A DNA stretch of 64,000 bases, from NCBI RefSeq assembly GCF_026427715.1, contig NZ_CP107558.1, forward strand, positions 409,001-473,000. Direction: 5' to 3'. Numbering within the stretch: the first letter of the stretch is position 1; each line of letters starts with the position of its first letter. This DNA comes from Methylocystis sp. MJC1 (GTDB taxonomy: Bacteria; Pseudomonadota; Alphaproteobacteria; Rhizobiales; Beijerinckiaceae). Both the position numbers and the translations under genes were made by a program. Of the stretch, positions 54,350 through 63,116 are shown one piece after another. The notes below the pieces were generated by a model that searched no databases, was not told the origin of the DNA, and worked only from the letters and a program-made list of their open reading frames with translations.

Positions 54350-55656
54350 CACGCGCCGCCGCAGCGCCGCGAACCGTCTATGACGTGACCCGGCTCGTGA
54401 CGCGCGCGCTCAATCCGTCGCCCAATGGGATCGATCGCGTCGATTTCGCGCTAGCCCGCCATTTTCTCGGCAATGGCGCAACGCCGCTGGTTTGCACAGC
54501 GTTGGGACCGCGTCTCTCCGATACGAAAAAAGCGCTCGAGACCATCGACGCGGTCGAAGCCTATTGGCGCGAGGCGGCGGACGCCGATGATGACGCTGTC
54601 TACCATTCCGTGGTCGCGGCGCTGGCGCGCGAGCCGGGCGCGGGGACGAATGTGATTCGCCACGATCGCAGGCCGGGCTTCGAGCGGGTGTCCCGCAACT
54701 GGCGCGCCTTACGCGACTGGGCGTTGCATCTAGGGCGGCCGCTCAACGAGGTTCCCAACGACGCCGCCTATTTCAACGCCACCCAGTTTCTACTCGACCG
54801 ACAGTGGTATGTGCGGTGGCTGGAGTCGCGCCCGGACGTGAAGCCGGTGGCGTTTATCCATGATTTGCTCCCCGTCGATCACCCCGAATTCTTTCGCCCT
54901 GTCGAGGCTGCGCTGCATCCGCGCCGCAATCGCAATATTGCGCGGCTGGCTGCAGGGGTGGTCTCGGCCTCGCGCGCCGTCGCAGACCGCTTCACGGCTT
55001 TCGCCGCCGAGAACGGCCGCGCGGATATTCCGGTCTGCGTGGCGCCCTTGCCTGTCTCATCGGTTTTCAAAAGGCCCGCCGCGCCGCCCGAGGGGCTTCT
55101 GGGGCAGAATTATTTCATCGTCTGCGGCACGATCGAGCCGCGCAAGAATCATATGCTGCTGCTCAATGTCTGGCGTGAGCTCGCGAAAAGCGGCCCGGCG
55201 CCCAAGCTCATCGTCGTCGGCAAGCGCGGCTGGCTCAATGAGAATGTCGTGGACATGATGACGCGCTGCCCCTCTCTGCGCGCGAACGTCATCGAAGCCA
55301 GGGGCCTCTCGACGCCCGGGCTGCGTCGCCTCATGGCCGGCGCCCGTGCGTTGCTCATGCCTTCCTTTGGAGAGGGCTTTGGCCTTCCGGTCGCCGAGGC
55401 GTTGGCTGCGGGCGTTCCGGTCATCGCTTCCGATCTGGATGTCTTTCGAGAGCTGGGCGGCGACGCGCCCGATTATCTCCATCCGCTGGACGGCTTGGGC
55501 TGGCTTCAAGCGGTGCGCGACTACTCGGGCCAGGACTCGCGCCGTCGCGCAGACACGCTCGCGCGAATGAAAGCAGCGTCGATCGATAGAGACCCTGAGT
55601 CGTTTTTTGATACGATTGATCGCTTTACCTCGACCATTCCGCCGAGGGCGAACTGA
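54319..55656 (+). CDS. GT4-family glycosyltransferase
   Basis: 445 aa from the ATG at 54319 (GGAG eight bases upstream; an ATG at 54313 is too close). GT-B fold: VAFIHDLLPVDHPEFF, VVSASRAVADRF, the donor domain start YFIVCGTIEPRKNHMLLLNVWREL, RGLSTPGLRRLMAGARALLMPSFGEGFGLPVAEALAAGVPVIASDL with the E-x7-E retaining-GT motif. It transfers a sugar from an NDP-sugar onto a lipid or glycan acceptor. It sits downstream of hpnA in an apparent operon; the sugar and acceptor are unknown. Confidence 0.92.
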   Translation: MPHGRSDVPLTRAAAAPRTVYDVTRLVTRALNPSPNGIDRVDFALARHFLGNGATPLVCTALGPRLSDTKKALETIDAVEAYWREAADADDDAVYHSVVAALAREPGAGTNVIRHDRRPGFERVSRNWRALRDWALHLGRPLNEVPNDAAYFNATQFLLDRQWYVRWLESRPDVKPVAFIHDLLPVDHPEFFRPVEAALHPRRNRNIARLAAGVVSASRAVADRFTAFAAENGRADIPVCVAPLPVSSVFKRPAAPPEGLLGQNYFIVCGTIEPRKNHMLLLNVWRELAKSGPAPKLIVVGKRGWLNENVVDMMTRCPSLRANVIEARGLSTPGLRRLMAGARALLMPSFGEGFGLPVAEALAAGVPVIASDLDVFRELGGDAPDYLHPLDGLGWLQAVRDYSGQDSRRRADTLARMKAASIDRDPESFFDTIDRFTSTIPPRAN

Positions 55657-55668
55657 TCGAAGTCAGAC

Positions 55669-56715
55669 TCAGTAACCGGTCATTTCCAAATAGCCCTCGC
55701 CGGCCTGCGAGCCCTGGAATGAGATCGGCCCTTCCCAATAGGACCAACTCGCGCCCATCCAGCTTTTCGGGTTGAGCGGCGTGGTCTCTATGTCCAGCCT
55801 CCGGCTTTTCACCTGCACGCGCCAGCGCGTTGGCAGGCTGTGGGCGCCGATCGCCGTCTGCGCGAGCGGCACAAGAGAAATGTCGTCGCTCGAGAGCAAG
55901 CTTGTCGCGCCGTCCGCCGAGATCCAGTTTCCCGAGACATAATCTCGCAGGCCGCGAAAGCGGAAGAGCATAAGCGCGTCGCCATTGGCGAGATGCAGCG
56001 AGAGCCAGTCCCAGCCTTTCTGGTCCGGCGCGAGCGTCTGGCTGCTCCATTCCCGGTCCATCCAGGCGCGCCCCGACACCGCAATGTCGCGACCACGCAG
56101 TTTCAGCGTTCCGGCGACCGAGAAGAAAGGCTGGCTGTAATAATGGGAGGCTTGGCCCGTTTCGGCTTTTTGGCTGAAACCGGCGTCGCCTTGCAGCACA
56201 AAAGGGCCGCCGCGCGTGAGATCGAGCGAATAGGAAAACTCGGGTCCCTGCGCCCTGACGCGCGCCTTGTCGAAGCTCGCGTCACGCGCCTCGAGAGACC
56301 AGTCGTCGATGTAGGCCTTGAATGGGTCGGCCTCGACGCCCGCCGTTCCGATGCCGCCGCGTGATCTGGTCTCGGCGAAAAGATGCTCACTCGCGCTGGT
56401 GGCGGCGGCATGGGCCATCCAGACATTGCGGTCGGCCCAGCCGTCGCTCTGTTGGCGTGGCGGTTCGAGGCCGAAGCGAAAGAGCGTCCATTGCATGCCA
56501 TAGGCGGCGCCATCGGCACCGTGCAGATTGGCGGTGAGATACCACCATTCCGTGCGAAAGCGCGGATGCGCGCCATGGTCTTTCGGAAAGACGATGGGCG
56601 CTCCGCGCTTCGGCATATCGAAGCCCGGCGCCTCGTCGCCGAGCCCGCCATAGCTTTGCGCCATTGCGGGGGCGGGAAAGAAGGCCAAGAGAAGCGCCAG
56701 AAGCTTACCGTTCAT
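55669..56715 (-). CDS. AttH/CrtC-like lipocalin-domain protein, exported
   Basis: 348 aa with a clean signal peptide (LLALLLAFFPAPAMAQ). FPKDHGAHPRFRTEWWYLTANLHGADG is the AttH/CrtC hallmark, followed by two lipocalin-like halves (SYYSQPFFSVAGTLKLRGR, AWMDREWSSQTLAPDQKGWDWLSLHL, SWMGASWSYWEGPISF). Related proteins include carotenoid 1,2-hydratase and secreted hydrolases of att clusters. The first 11 bp overlap the end of the ABC permease gene upstream, so it is cotranscribed with an FtsX-type transporter, matching the attEFGH arrangement. Role probably in lipid handling at the envelope. Confidence 0.85.
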   Translation of the reverse strand: MNGKLLALLLAFFPAPAMAQSYGGLGDEAPGFDMPKRGAPIVFPKDHGAHPRFRTEWWYLTANLHGADGAAYGMQWTLFRFGLEPPRQQSDGWADRNVWMAHAAATSASEHLFAETRSRGGIGTAGVEADPFKAYIDDWSLEARDASFDKARVRAQGPEFSYSLDLTRGGPFVLQGDAGFSQKAETGQASHYYSQPFFSVAGTLKLRGRDIAVSGRAWMDREWSSQTLAPDQKGWDWLSLHLANGDALMLFRFRGLRDYVSGNWISADGATSLLSSDDISLVPLAQTAIGAHSLPTRWRVQVKSRRLDIETTPLNPKSWMGASWSYWEGPISFQGSQAGEGYLEMTGY

Positions 56716-59170
56716 TGGCGAAGACCTTCAAAAGATCGACGGGCGCGCTGCGCGCGAGACGCAGGGCGGGAATCGTCGCCGCAAAAAGCGCGGTGAGGAG
56801 CGCGACGAGAAAGACTTCGCCCCACTGCAACGGAAAGACGTGCATCGGCAAGCGCCAGCCAAAGGCGGCGACATTGATGATGGCGACGAGGCTCCAGGTC
56901 ATGAAGAGGCCGAGCGGAATGGCGATCAGCGCGGCGCCCGACGCAAACAGCAACATGCGCAACAGCTCGAGCCCCGCGAGCCGCCGGCGCGTGACGCCAA
57001 TCGCCCAGACCGGCGCGATATGCGCGAGTCGTAGATTGCTGAGCGTCAGCAGGCTCGCAAAGAGCGCGATGGCTGCGACGATGAGGGTGAGTGTGTTGAG
57101 CGCCGTGGTGACGGTGAAGGTGCGCTCGAAAATATCCGTCGAGATCTTCTTGATCCCTGCATTATCGATCAGACGCGCGAGCTTCGGGCCAAAGCGACTC
57201 TGCATCTTCCCAATCAAGGGCGCGACATTGCCCTGCGCCACGCGCAGCGAATAATGCACGCCCGAAGCGTCGGAGAAATGCGCGACAAGCCTCGCGTGAT
57301 CGAGGCGCAACTGCCCTCTTGGATTGCCATAGTCGGGGAAAATGCCGACGACCTTCGCACGCCACGATTCATGCGGCGTCGGAATGTCCAGCATGGCGCC
57401 GAGGCCGATTTTCAGGCGCCGCGCCAGCTGTTCGCTGATGAGCACGGCGTCTTCTTCGTGCAGCGCGCGCCAGGCGTGCGCGCCGCCGTCGAGAAGGGTG
57501 AAATGCGCGGAATAGGTCTCATGCGGCGCCAAGCCGATGATTTCGACGGGCCAGTCTGAGATGCGCGTCTTCGTGCGCCAGACAGGCAGAATGGCGGCAA
57601 TCTCCGGCTGCTCCTTCGCCCAGGCTTCGATCTCGCGCGCGTCCGCCGGCGTCGCCGCTTCGAAATAAACCTCCGCGACAAGCCGCTGGTCGAGCCAGCT
57701 CGTGAAGGTCTGGCGGAAGCCTTCGACCATGCCGCCGACGCCGATATTGGTGGCGAGCGCAAGAAGCAGCGCTGTCAAAGCGAGCGACAGGCCGCCGAGC
57801 TCCTGCCGACCATCCGCGAAGAACCAGCGCGTAAGCGGGCGCTCGGCAAGGCTTTCGCCGAGATGCAGCATGCCCGCAAGCGCCACAGGCAGGAGGAGGG
57901 CCGCGGCAAGCACGGCGAGCGCGACAACCGCGAAACCCATCGCCAGCCCTTCTGCAAAAGAATAGGCAAGCGTCGCGGCGACGAGCGCGAAAGCGGCAAG
58001 CGCGGCCTGCCGGCGCAGATAGCGATGATGCGCTTCGCGCCACGCGACAGGGCGCGCTACTGAGAGAACCGGCAGGCGCAGAGTTTTCGACAGGCCGCTT
58101 CCAGCCGCCAGCAGTGCGCCCGCGCTGGCCATGCCAAGACCCGAAAGCCACCAGCGCGCGTCTAGGGCCAGCCGCCCTGGAAGCTGCGCGCCATAAAGCC
58201 CTTCGAGACTTGCGGCGACATCCGGCAGCAGCGCGGCCGCGATGAGATAACCGCCAATGACGCCGAGGCCTCCGGCGACGAGCGTGAAGGCCGCGAGCTC
58301 GCAAAATAGCGCGGCCACCAGCACGCGCATCGAGACGCCGAGCGCGCGCAGCGTGCGCACCATGGGCAGGCGCTGCTCGAACGCCAGCCCGAAGGAGGCG
58401 TTGACGATGAAGAAACCAACGAGAAAAGCGAGCAGACCGAAGGCGGTGAGATTGAGATGGAAGCTGTCGGTCAGGCGTGAGAGGTCGCTCTCTTCGTCCG
58501 GCTCGACGAGCCGCAAAGAGTCGCCCGCGATTGCTGTCAGCTGCGTCGTATCGAGCCGCGCCTGAGGCGGCAGAATGAGCCGCGAAAGGCGCAAAGACTT
58601 GTCGAGCGCCTTTTGCGCGACGCCGATGTCCACGATGACGGCCCCGGGCGGGGCGGCGTCGATGGCGTAGACAGGCGGCAGCGTAAAGCCGCGCTCCGTG
58701 ACGATCCTTGCACCTTCCTCGATGTGCAGATCGCGCAAGGTTTGGGACGCGGCAAAGCTGCGTCCGACGCCGGTAAGAATATTCCGGGCTTCCTTGTTCT
58801 CACGCAAAGGCGCGAGCGTCGTCGCTGTGGGCAACGTGACGGGTTCTATGCCGATGAGCCGGATGTTCCTCTGGCCGATCCGCGCCGTTCCCTCGAGCGC
58901 GGGCGAAACCTTCAAACCGGCGCGCCGCAGCGTCACGAAGAGCGACTGGGGAAACAGCCCCCCACGCGCGGAAACGATATTTTGTGCGCCGCCGCCGATG
59001 AAAACGGCCGCCGCGCTGTCATAGCTCATGCGGGCCTGGGCGTTGAGCGCCTGCACGCCGCTCCATAAAGCGGTGGCGATGGCGAGCCCGAGGACCAGCA
59101 TGGCGAGATTGGCGGGGTGGCGCCGCCAATGGCTGAGCAAAGCCGCGAGAGCGAAGACCGTCTGCCTCAT
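56705..59170 (-). CDS. FtsX-type ABC transporter permease
   Basis: 821 aa. An N-terminal membrane segment (NLAMLVLGLAIATALWSGVQ) precedes a periplasmic region of about 200 residues, then two sets of FtsX-like membrane domains: LTAFGLLAFLVGFFIVNASFGLAFEQRLPMVRTLRALGVS and a C-terminal one with NLRLAHIAPVWAIGVTRRRLAGLELLRMLLF. The double FtsX layout is that of AttFG or LolCE fused-type mechanotransmission permeases. It pairs with the overlapping ATPase gene (ATGA overlap) and the AttH-like gene. Confidence 0.9.
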   Translation of the reverse strand: MRQTVFALAALLSHWRRHPANLAMLVLGLAIATALWSGVQALNAQARMSYDSAAAVFIGGGAQNIVSARGGLFPQSLFVTLRRAGLKVSPALEGTARIGQRNIRLIGIEPVTLPTATTLAPLRENKEARNILTGVGRSFAASQTLRDLHIEEGARIVTERGFTLPPVYAIDAAPPGAVIVDIGVAQKALDKSLRLSRLILPPQARLDTTQLTAIAGDSLRLVEPDEESDLSRLTDSFHLNLTAFGLLAFLVGFFIVNASFGLAFEQRLPMVRTLRALGVSMRVLVAALFCELAAFTLVAGGLGVIGGYLIAAALLPDVAASLEGLYGAQLPGRLALDARWWLSGLGMASAGALLAAGSGLSKTLRLPVLSVARPVAWREAHHRYLRRQAALAAFALVAATLAYSFAEGLAMGFAVVALAVLAAALLLPVALAGMLHLGESLAERPLTRWFFADGRQELGGLSLALTALLLALATNIGVGGMVEGFRQTFTSWLDQRLVAEVYFEAATPADAREIEAWAKEQPEIAAILPVWRTKTRISDWPVEIIGLAPHETYSAHFTLLDGGAHAWRALHEEDAVLISEQLARRLKIGLGAMLDIPTPHESWRAKVVGIFPDYGNPRGQLRLDHARLVAHFSDASGVHYSLRVAQGNVAPLIGKMQSRFGPKLARLIDNAGIKKISTDIFERTFTVTTALNTLTLIVAAIALFASLLTLSNLRLAHIAPVWAIGVTRRRLAGLELLRMLLFASGAALIAIPLGLFMTWSLVAIINVAAFGWRLPMHVFPLQWGEVFLVALLTALFAATIPALRLARSAPVDLLKVFANER

Positions 59171-59883
59171 GATGGCGCGAGCGCTCCGGCGACGAGCCTT
59201 TCCCGGCGCGATAAAAGCGCGGCGAGACGGGCGCTATGCGTGACCATCAGGAAAGCGCAGCCTGTCTCCGCGACGAGCTCCAGCGTCAGCGCCATTACGG
59301 CGTCGCCGGCCGCCTCGTCGAGATTGCCGGTCGGTTCGTCGGCCAGCAGGAGCTTTGGTCGCGCGGCCAGCGCCCGGCCGACAGCGACGCGCTGCTGCTG
59401 TCCGCCCGAAAGCTGCTCGGGATAGCGCGAGACAAGATCGTCGAGGCCGAGGCGGCGCGTCAGTCGCGCCTGCCAGTGGGGATCGAGGCGCCCGGCGAGC
59501 CGCGCCTGAAAGGCCAGATTTTCGGCGACGGTGAGGCTCGCGATGAGATTGAACTGTTGAAAGACGACGCCGACCGTCTCCCGGCGCAGCGCCGCCCGCG
59601 CATTTTCCGACAGCCTTGTAATATGGACGCCATCGAGGATGATTTCGCCGCCGTCGGCGTCGTCGAGCGCGCCGATCAGATGCAGCAGCGTGCTCTTGCC
59701 GCTTCCCGACTCGCCCATGAGCGCGAGCGTCTCGCCCGCTGCGAGCGATAGGTCGACGCCTTGCAAGACGGGCAATGAGCCCTGCGGCGTCGCGTAGGAT
59801 TTGCGCAAGTTTACGACGCGCAGCAGCGGGGCCGAAAGCGTATCGCGCGAGGCCGCCTCAGCGCGGATCGACGGGGCGTGCAA
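59167..59883 (-). CDS. MacB/LolD-type ABC transporter ATP-binding protein
   Basis: 238 aa, probable TTG start at 59883 with AAGG eight bases upstream. Walker A GESGSGKSTLL, Q-loop VFQQFNLIASLTVAENL, signature QLSGGQQQRVAVGRALA, Walker B LLLADEPTGNLDE and MVTHSARLA. The QQFNLI and TGNLDE blocks mark the MacB/LolD group that drives FtsX-type permeases. First gene of the three-gene AttEFGH-like operon. Confidence 0.94.
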   Translation of the reverse strand: MHAPSIRAEAASRDTLSAPLLRVVNLRKSYATPQGSLPVLQGVDLSLAAGETLALMGESGSGKSTLLHLIGALDDADGGEIILDGVHITRLSENARAALRRETVGVVFQQFNLIASLTVAENLAFQARLAGRLDPHWQARLTRRLGLDDLVSRYPEQLSGGQQQRVAVGRALAARPKLLLADEPTGNLDEAAGDAVMALTLELVAETGCAFLMVTHSARLAALLSRRERLVAGALAPS

Positions 59884-59977
59884 GCGAATGGCCTTTGTCT
59901 GATGGTTGCGGGGAGCCGACCATCATATAGGCGAAAGCGTCTCGCTGCGCCCGTCGCTTTTGCGACAATCGCGCGCG

Positions 59978-60454
59978 CTAGACGGCGCCTTCCGCAAGCG
60001 CGGCGATGACCGGCCAGCCGACGCTCCCTGCCGGATCGACGGTCGAAAGAATCTTCAGCAGCGCGTCCGTCGCAGCGCGGTCGCCGCGTTTCAGCTCGAT
60101 GAAGCTCAGCGCCTTCAGCGTGAAGAGCGCAAAGCGCGCTGGACCATCCGTATGCGATTGGCCCGCTGGCCAGAAGTTTGGATCGTCGGACCAGCCGGCC
60201 TGGCGCGCCGCCTCGTGCATGCCGTCGAGCGCCGCCGCCTTGGCCGTTTCGAGATTGCCCATGTAAGTGTGGATTTTATACAGGCAGAAATAGGCGGCGA
60301 GCGCTTCCGGCGCGAGGTCCAGCGCTTGTCTGAATAAGCGATCTGCGCGCTCTTTGTCGCTGCGATAGGCGACGACGCCCTGCTGCAACAAGGTGTCTAC
60401 CGGCCCCGGCAGGGTTCCGAAATCGACGCCCTCCACTTCGCGAAAAATATCCAT
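59978..60454 (-). CDS. TPR-like protein, 158 aa
   Basis: Start ATG at 60454 (MDIFREVEGVDFGTLPG). The product is soluble and helical with one or two TPR-like units (VDTLLQQGVVAYRSDKERADRLFRQALDLAPEALAAYFCLYKIHTYMGNLETA). The second half contains SDDPNFWPAGQSHTDGPARFALF and ALSFIELKRGDRAATDALL. Likely a protein-interaction adaptor; function unknown. Divergent from the YfhO-like gene. Confidence 0.72.
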   Translation of the reverse strand: MDIFREVEGVDFGTLPGPVDTLLQQGVVAYRSDKERADRLFRQALDLAPEALAAYFCLYKIHTYMGNLETAKAAALDGMHEAARQAGWSDDPNFWPAGQSHTDGPARFALFTLKALSFIELKRGDRAATDALLKILSTVDPAGSVGWPVIAALAEGAV

Positions 60455-60579
60455 ATCGACCGCAATCCATCCGTGGTTTCCCCGGCCACTCCGTCGCAAA
60501 CATGGCGCCAGCAATGGGTTTATTTCTCGCGCGGTGCGCCATTTTGCGTCATGGCGCTAAGGCGGCTAATAAGCCGAGC

Positions 60580-62886
60580 ATGACGACAGCTGCGCCTCAA
60601 CAGAAAATCGAACAAGGTGGAACCCGCGAGCCCTATGGCCTCGCCGCGCTTCTCTTTCTCGCCAGTGCGCTGGCTCTCGCCTTTCCCTGGCTTTCGGGCC
60701 ACGTCACCATTCCGTGGGACGCGAAGGCGCATTTCCAGCCGCAATTCGTTTTTCTCGCGCATGCGCTTCATTCCGGGCAATCGCCGTTCTGGACACCGAA
60801 TGTCTTCGCCGGCATGCCGCAGATCGCCGATCCTCAATCGCTGATTTTCGTGCCCTTTTTTCTCCTTGTGGCCGCGCTCGTCCCGGAGCCTTCCTTCGTG
60901 CTGGAAGACGGGATCGTTTTCGGCATGCTGGCGATGGGCGGCCTCGCGCTGATGGCCTATTTCCGCGATCGGCGCTGGAGCGCGGCGGGCGCTCTGATTG
61001 CGGCGCTGGCTTTTGCTTTCGGCGGCTCGGCGGCCTGGCGCATCCAGCACACGGGCCAGATCATGAGCCTCTCATGGCTGCCGGTGACGCTGTGGCTGCT
61101 TGCCCGCGCGCTCGACCGTCGCTCGGCGGCCTATGGCGCGGCGGCCGGCGCCGTCGCGGCCTTTATGGTGCTCGGGCGCGATCAGGTCGCCTATCTGAGC
61201 GTGTTGGTGCTGGCGGCCTATGCGCTTTACCGGGTTGTGATTGACGACGCCCCCATCGCTTCCGCTATTGCGCCGCTTCTCGCTGGAGCCGCCGTTGGCG
61301 CGGCGATCATCGCCGTGCCGCTCGCTTTCACACTGGAGCTCGCCGCCAATTCCAACCGGCCTGAAATCGATCTCGACGGCGCCTATAAGGGGTCGCTGCC
61401 GCCCGCGTCCTTTTTCACGCTTCTTTCCGCCAATATGTTTGGGACGGATGGACCGCTCGCGGCTTTCTGGGGGCCGCCGGTCGGCGAGCCGGATCTCTTC
61501 CTCGCCCGCAATATGACCAACGTCTATGCGGGCGCGATCCCCCTCGTCGCCGCGCTAGCTACGCTGGGTCGTGGCTTCTTTGCGGAAAGGGAAGTGCGCT
61601 TCTTCGCCGGCGCTCTTCTTTTTTTCGCTCTCTATGCGCTCGGCCGCTACACCCCCGCCTTTGCGTTTTTCTACCATATCCCCGGCGTCGATCTCTGGCG
61701 CCGGCCGTCCGACGCCACCTTCCTTTTCGGCTTCGCCTTCGCGCTTCTTGCCGGCTACGCTTTCACGCTCATCGAGCGTCGCGTGGCGACGCCGCGCCCG
61801 GCTTTGCTCATCGGCGTCCTCGTGGGGCTTTTCGCACTCGCCATCGCTTATGCGGCGAAAAGGGAGCATTTCGCGCAAGCCCTCGCGCCGCTCGCCGTCA
61901 GCGCCGCTTTCGTGGCGGGCGCGGCGGCGTTGGTCATCGCCACGGGCGCCGGGCGGCTGCGCGGCTTTGCCCTTCTCGCCGCTGTTGCAGCGCTCGCGAC
62001 GGCCGATCTTGCCGTCGGCAACGGCCCCAATGAATCGACCGCTCTGCCTCCGGAGCAATTCGATGTGCTGCGCGCCAATTCGAAAGATCCGGTGATCGCG
62101 TTCCTCAAAGAGAAGCTGAAAGACAACGCCGCGCCCGATCGGCGTGACCGCGTCGAGCTCGCGGCGATCGACTTCCATTGGCCCAACGCTTCGCTCGTCC
62201 ACGGGTACGACCACGATCTCGGATATAATCCGATCCGGCTCAAAATATTCGAAGATGCGACCGGCGCCGGCGACCATGTGGCGCTGCCCGAGCAGCGGGA
62301 GTTCTCCAAGCTCTATCCCGCCTATCGCTCGCCGCTCTCCGACATGCTGGGCCTGCGTTATGTCGCAACGGGCGTGCCGATCGAGGAAATCGACAAGCAT
62401 TACAAACCCGGCGATCTCGACGAGCTGACGCAGATCGGCAAGGTCTATATCTACGAGAACAAAAGCGCCTATCCGCGCGTCATGGTCGTGACCTGCGCCA
62501 TGCATGTCGATTTCGCGCGCATGGTCGAAACCGGCGAATGGCCGGAGGCTGATTATCGCGAGACGGTGCTGCTTGAGGAGCCGCCGCTCTGCCACACGCG
62601 CAAAGGCCTGCCGCCTGACGCCGCGCGGGCGCAAATTGTCACCTATAGCAACACAAAAGTCGTCATCGAGGCGAACGCCCCGCCCGGCGGCGGCTGGCTC
62701 ATCCTCAACGACGTCTGGCACCCTTGGTGGTTCGCGACGCTCGACGGCGAGGCTGCAGAGATTCTGCGCGCCAATGTGCTGTTCCGCGCGGTGGCGATTC
62801 CGGAAGGGCGGCATGAGGTGCAATTTACCTTCGAGCCGGTTCCGGGGCTGTTGCGTGAGATTTGGCGCAGGCGCCAGCATAACTGA
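60580..62886 (+). CDS. YfhO-like large membrane protein (GT-C-type)
   Basis: 768 aa from the ATG at 60580; the frame is open from 60502. At least ten membrane segments in residues 20-480 with the early loop FPWLSGHVTIPWDAKAHFQPQF and PFWTPNVFAGMPQIADPQS, typical of YfhO/GT-C membrane glycosyltransferases. The acidic position in the first extracytoplasmic loop (WDAK) is the expected catalytic-type Asp. The C-terminal 270 residues form a soluble periplasmic domain (ending in the APPGGGWLILNDVWHPWWFATLDG block common to YfhO proteins). Predicted to glycosylate an envelope polymer such as a teichoic-acid-like or lipid-linked glycan; the acceptor is unknown. Confidence 0.8.
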   Translation: MTTAAPQQKIEQGGTREPYGLAALLFLASALALAFPWLSGHVTIPWDAKAHFQPQFVFLAHALHSGQSPFWTPNVFAGMPQIADPQSLIFVPFFLLVAALVPEPSFVLEDGIVFGMLAMGGLALMAYFRDRRWSAAGALIAALAFAFGGSAAWRIQHTGQIMSLSWLPVTLWLLARALDRRSAAYGAAAGAVAAFMVLGRDQVAYLSVLVLAAYALYRVVIDDAPIASAIAPLLAGAAVGAAIIAVPLAFTLELAANSNRPEIDLDGAYKGSLPPASFFTLLSANMFGTDGPLAAFWGPPVGEPDLFLARNMTNVYAGAIPLVAALATLGRGFFAEREVRFFAGALLFFALYALGRYTPAFAFFYHIPGVDLWRRPSDATFLFGFAFALLAGYAFTLIERRVATPRPALLIGVLVGLFALAIAYAAKREHFAQALAPLAVSAAFVAGAAALVIATGAGRLRGFALLAAVAALATADLAVGNGPNESTALPPEQFDVLRANSKDPVIAFLKEKLKDNAAPDRRDRVELAAIDFHWPNASLVHGYDHDLGYNPIRLKIFEDATGAGDHVALPEQREFSKLYPAYRSPLSDMLGLRYVATGVPIEEIDKHYKPGDLDELTQIGKVYIYENKSAYPRVMVVTCAMHVDFARMVETGEWPEADYRETVLLEEPPLCHTRKGLPPDAARAQIVTYSNTKVVIEANAPPGGGWLILNDVWHPWWFATLDGEAAEILRANVLFRAVAIPEGRHEVQFTFEPVPGLLREIWRRRQHN

Positions 62887-62912
62887 TACGAGATCCGCTT
62901 GATTGGTTCGGT

Positions 62913-63015
62913 GTCATTCCCGACGCGCGCAAAGCGAGCGATCGGGAATCCAGAGCAAAACCGGCGCTTTTGCAGCTCTGGATTCCGGTCGGGCTTTCAG
63001 CCCGCCGGGAATGAC
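62913..63015. repeat. Palindromic intergenic repeat, family B copy 2
   Basis: 103 bp, ends GTCATTCCCG / CGGGAATGAC, inner AATCCAGAGC / GCTCTGGATT and GGGCTTTCAGCCC hairpin. First copy at 31421-31522; the terminal 30 or so bases match nearly exactly. Confidence 0.88.
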
Positions 63016-63062
63016 AATGCCCACGCGAGCTATTCAAACGGAAATGGTATGATTTGAATTTG

Positions 63063-63096
63063 GAGAGAGCCCGGCGCTTGTGCGCCGGGCTCTCTC
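63063..63096. terminator. Strong stem-loop between convergent genes
   Basis: Perfect 15-bp stem GAGAGAGCCCGGCGC / GCGCCGGGCTCTCTC with a TTGT loop, between the YfhO-like gene and the convergent TonB receptor gene. No U-tract, but the stability suggests a bidirectional transcript 3' end. Confidence 0.7.
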
Positions 63097-63116
63097 TCAC
63101 GAGACGTTCGTAGTGG

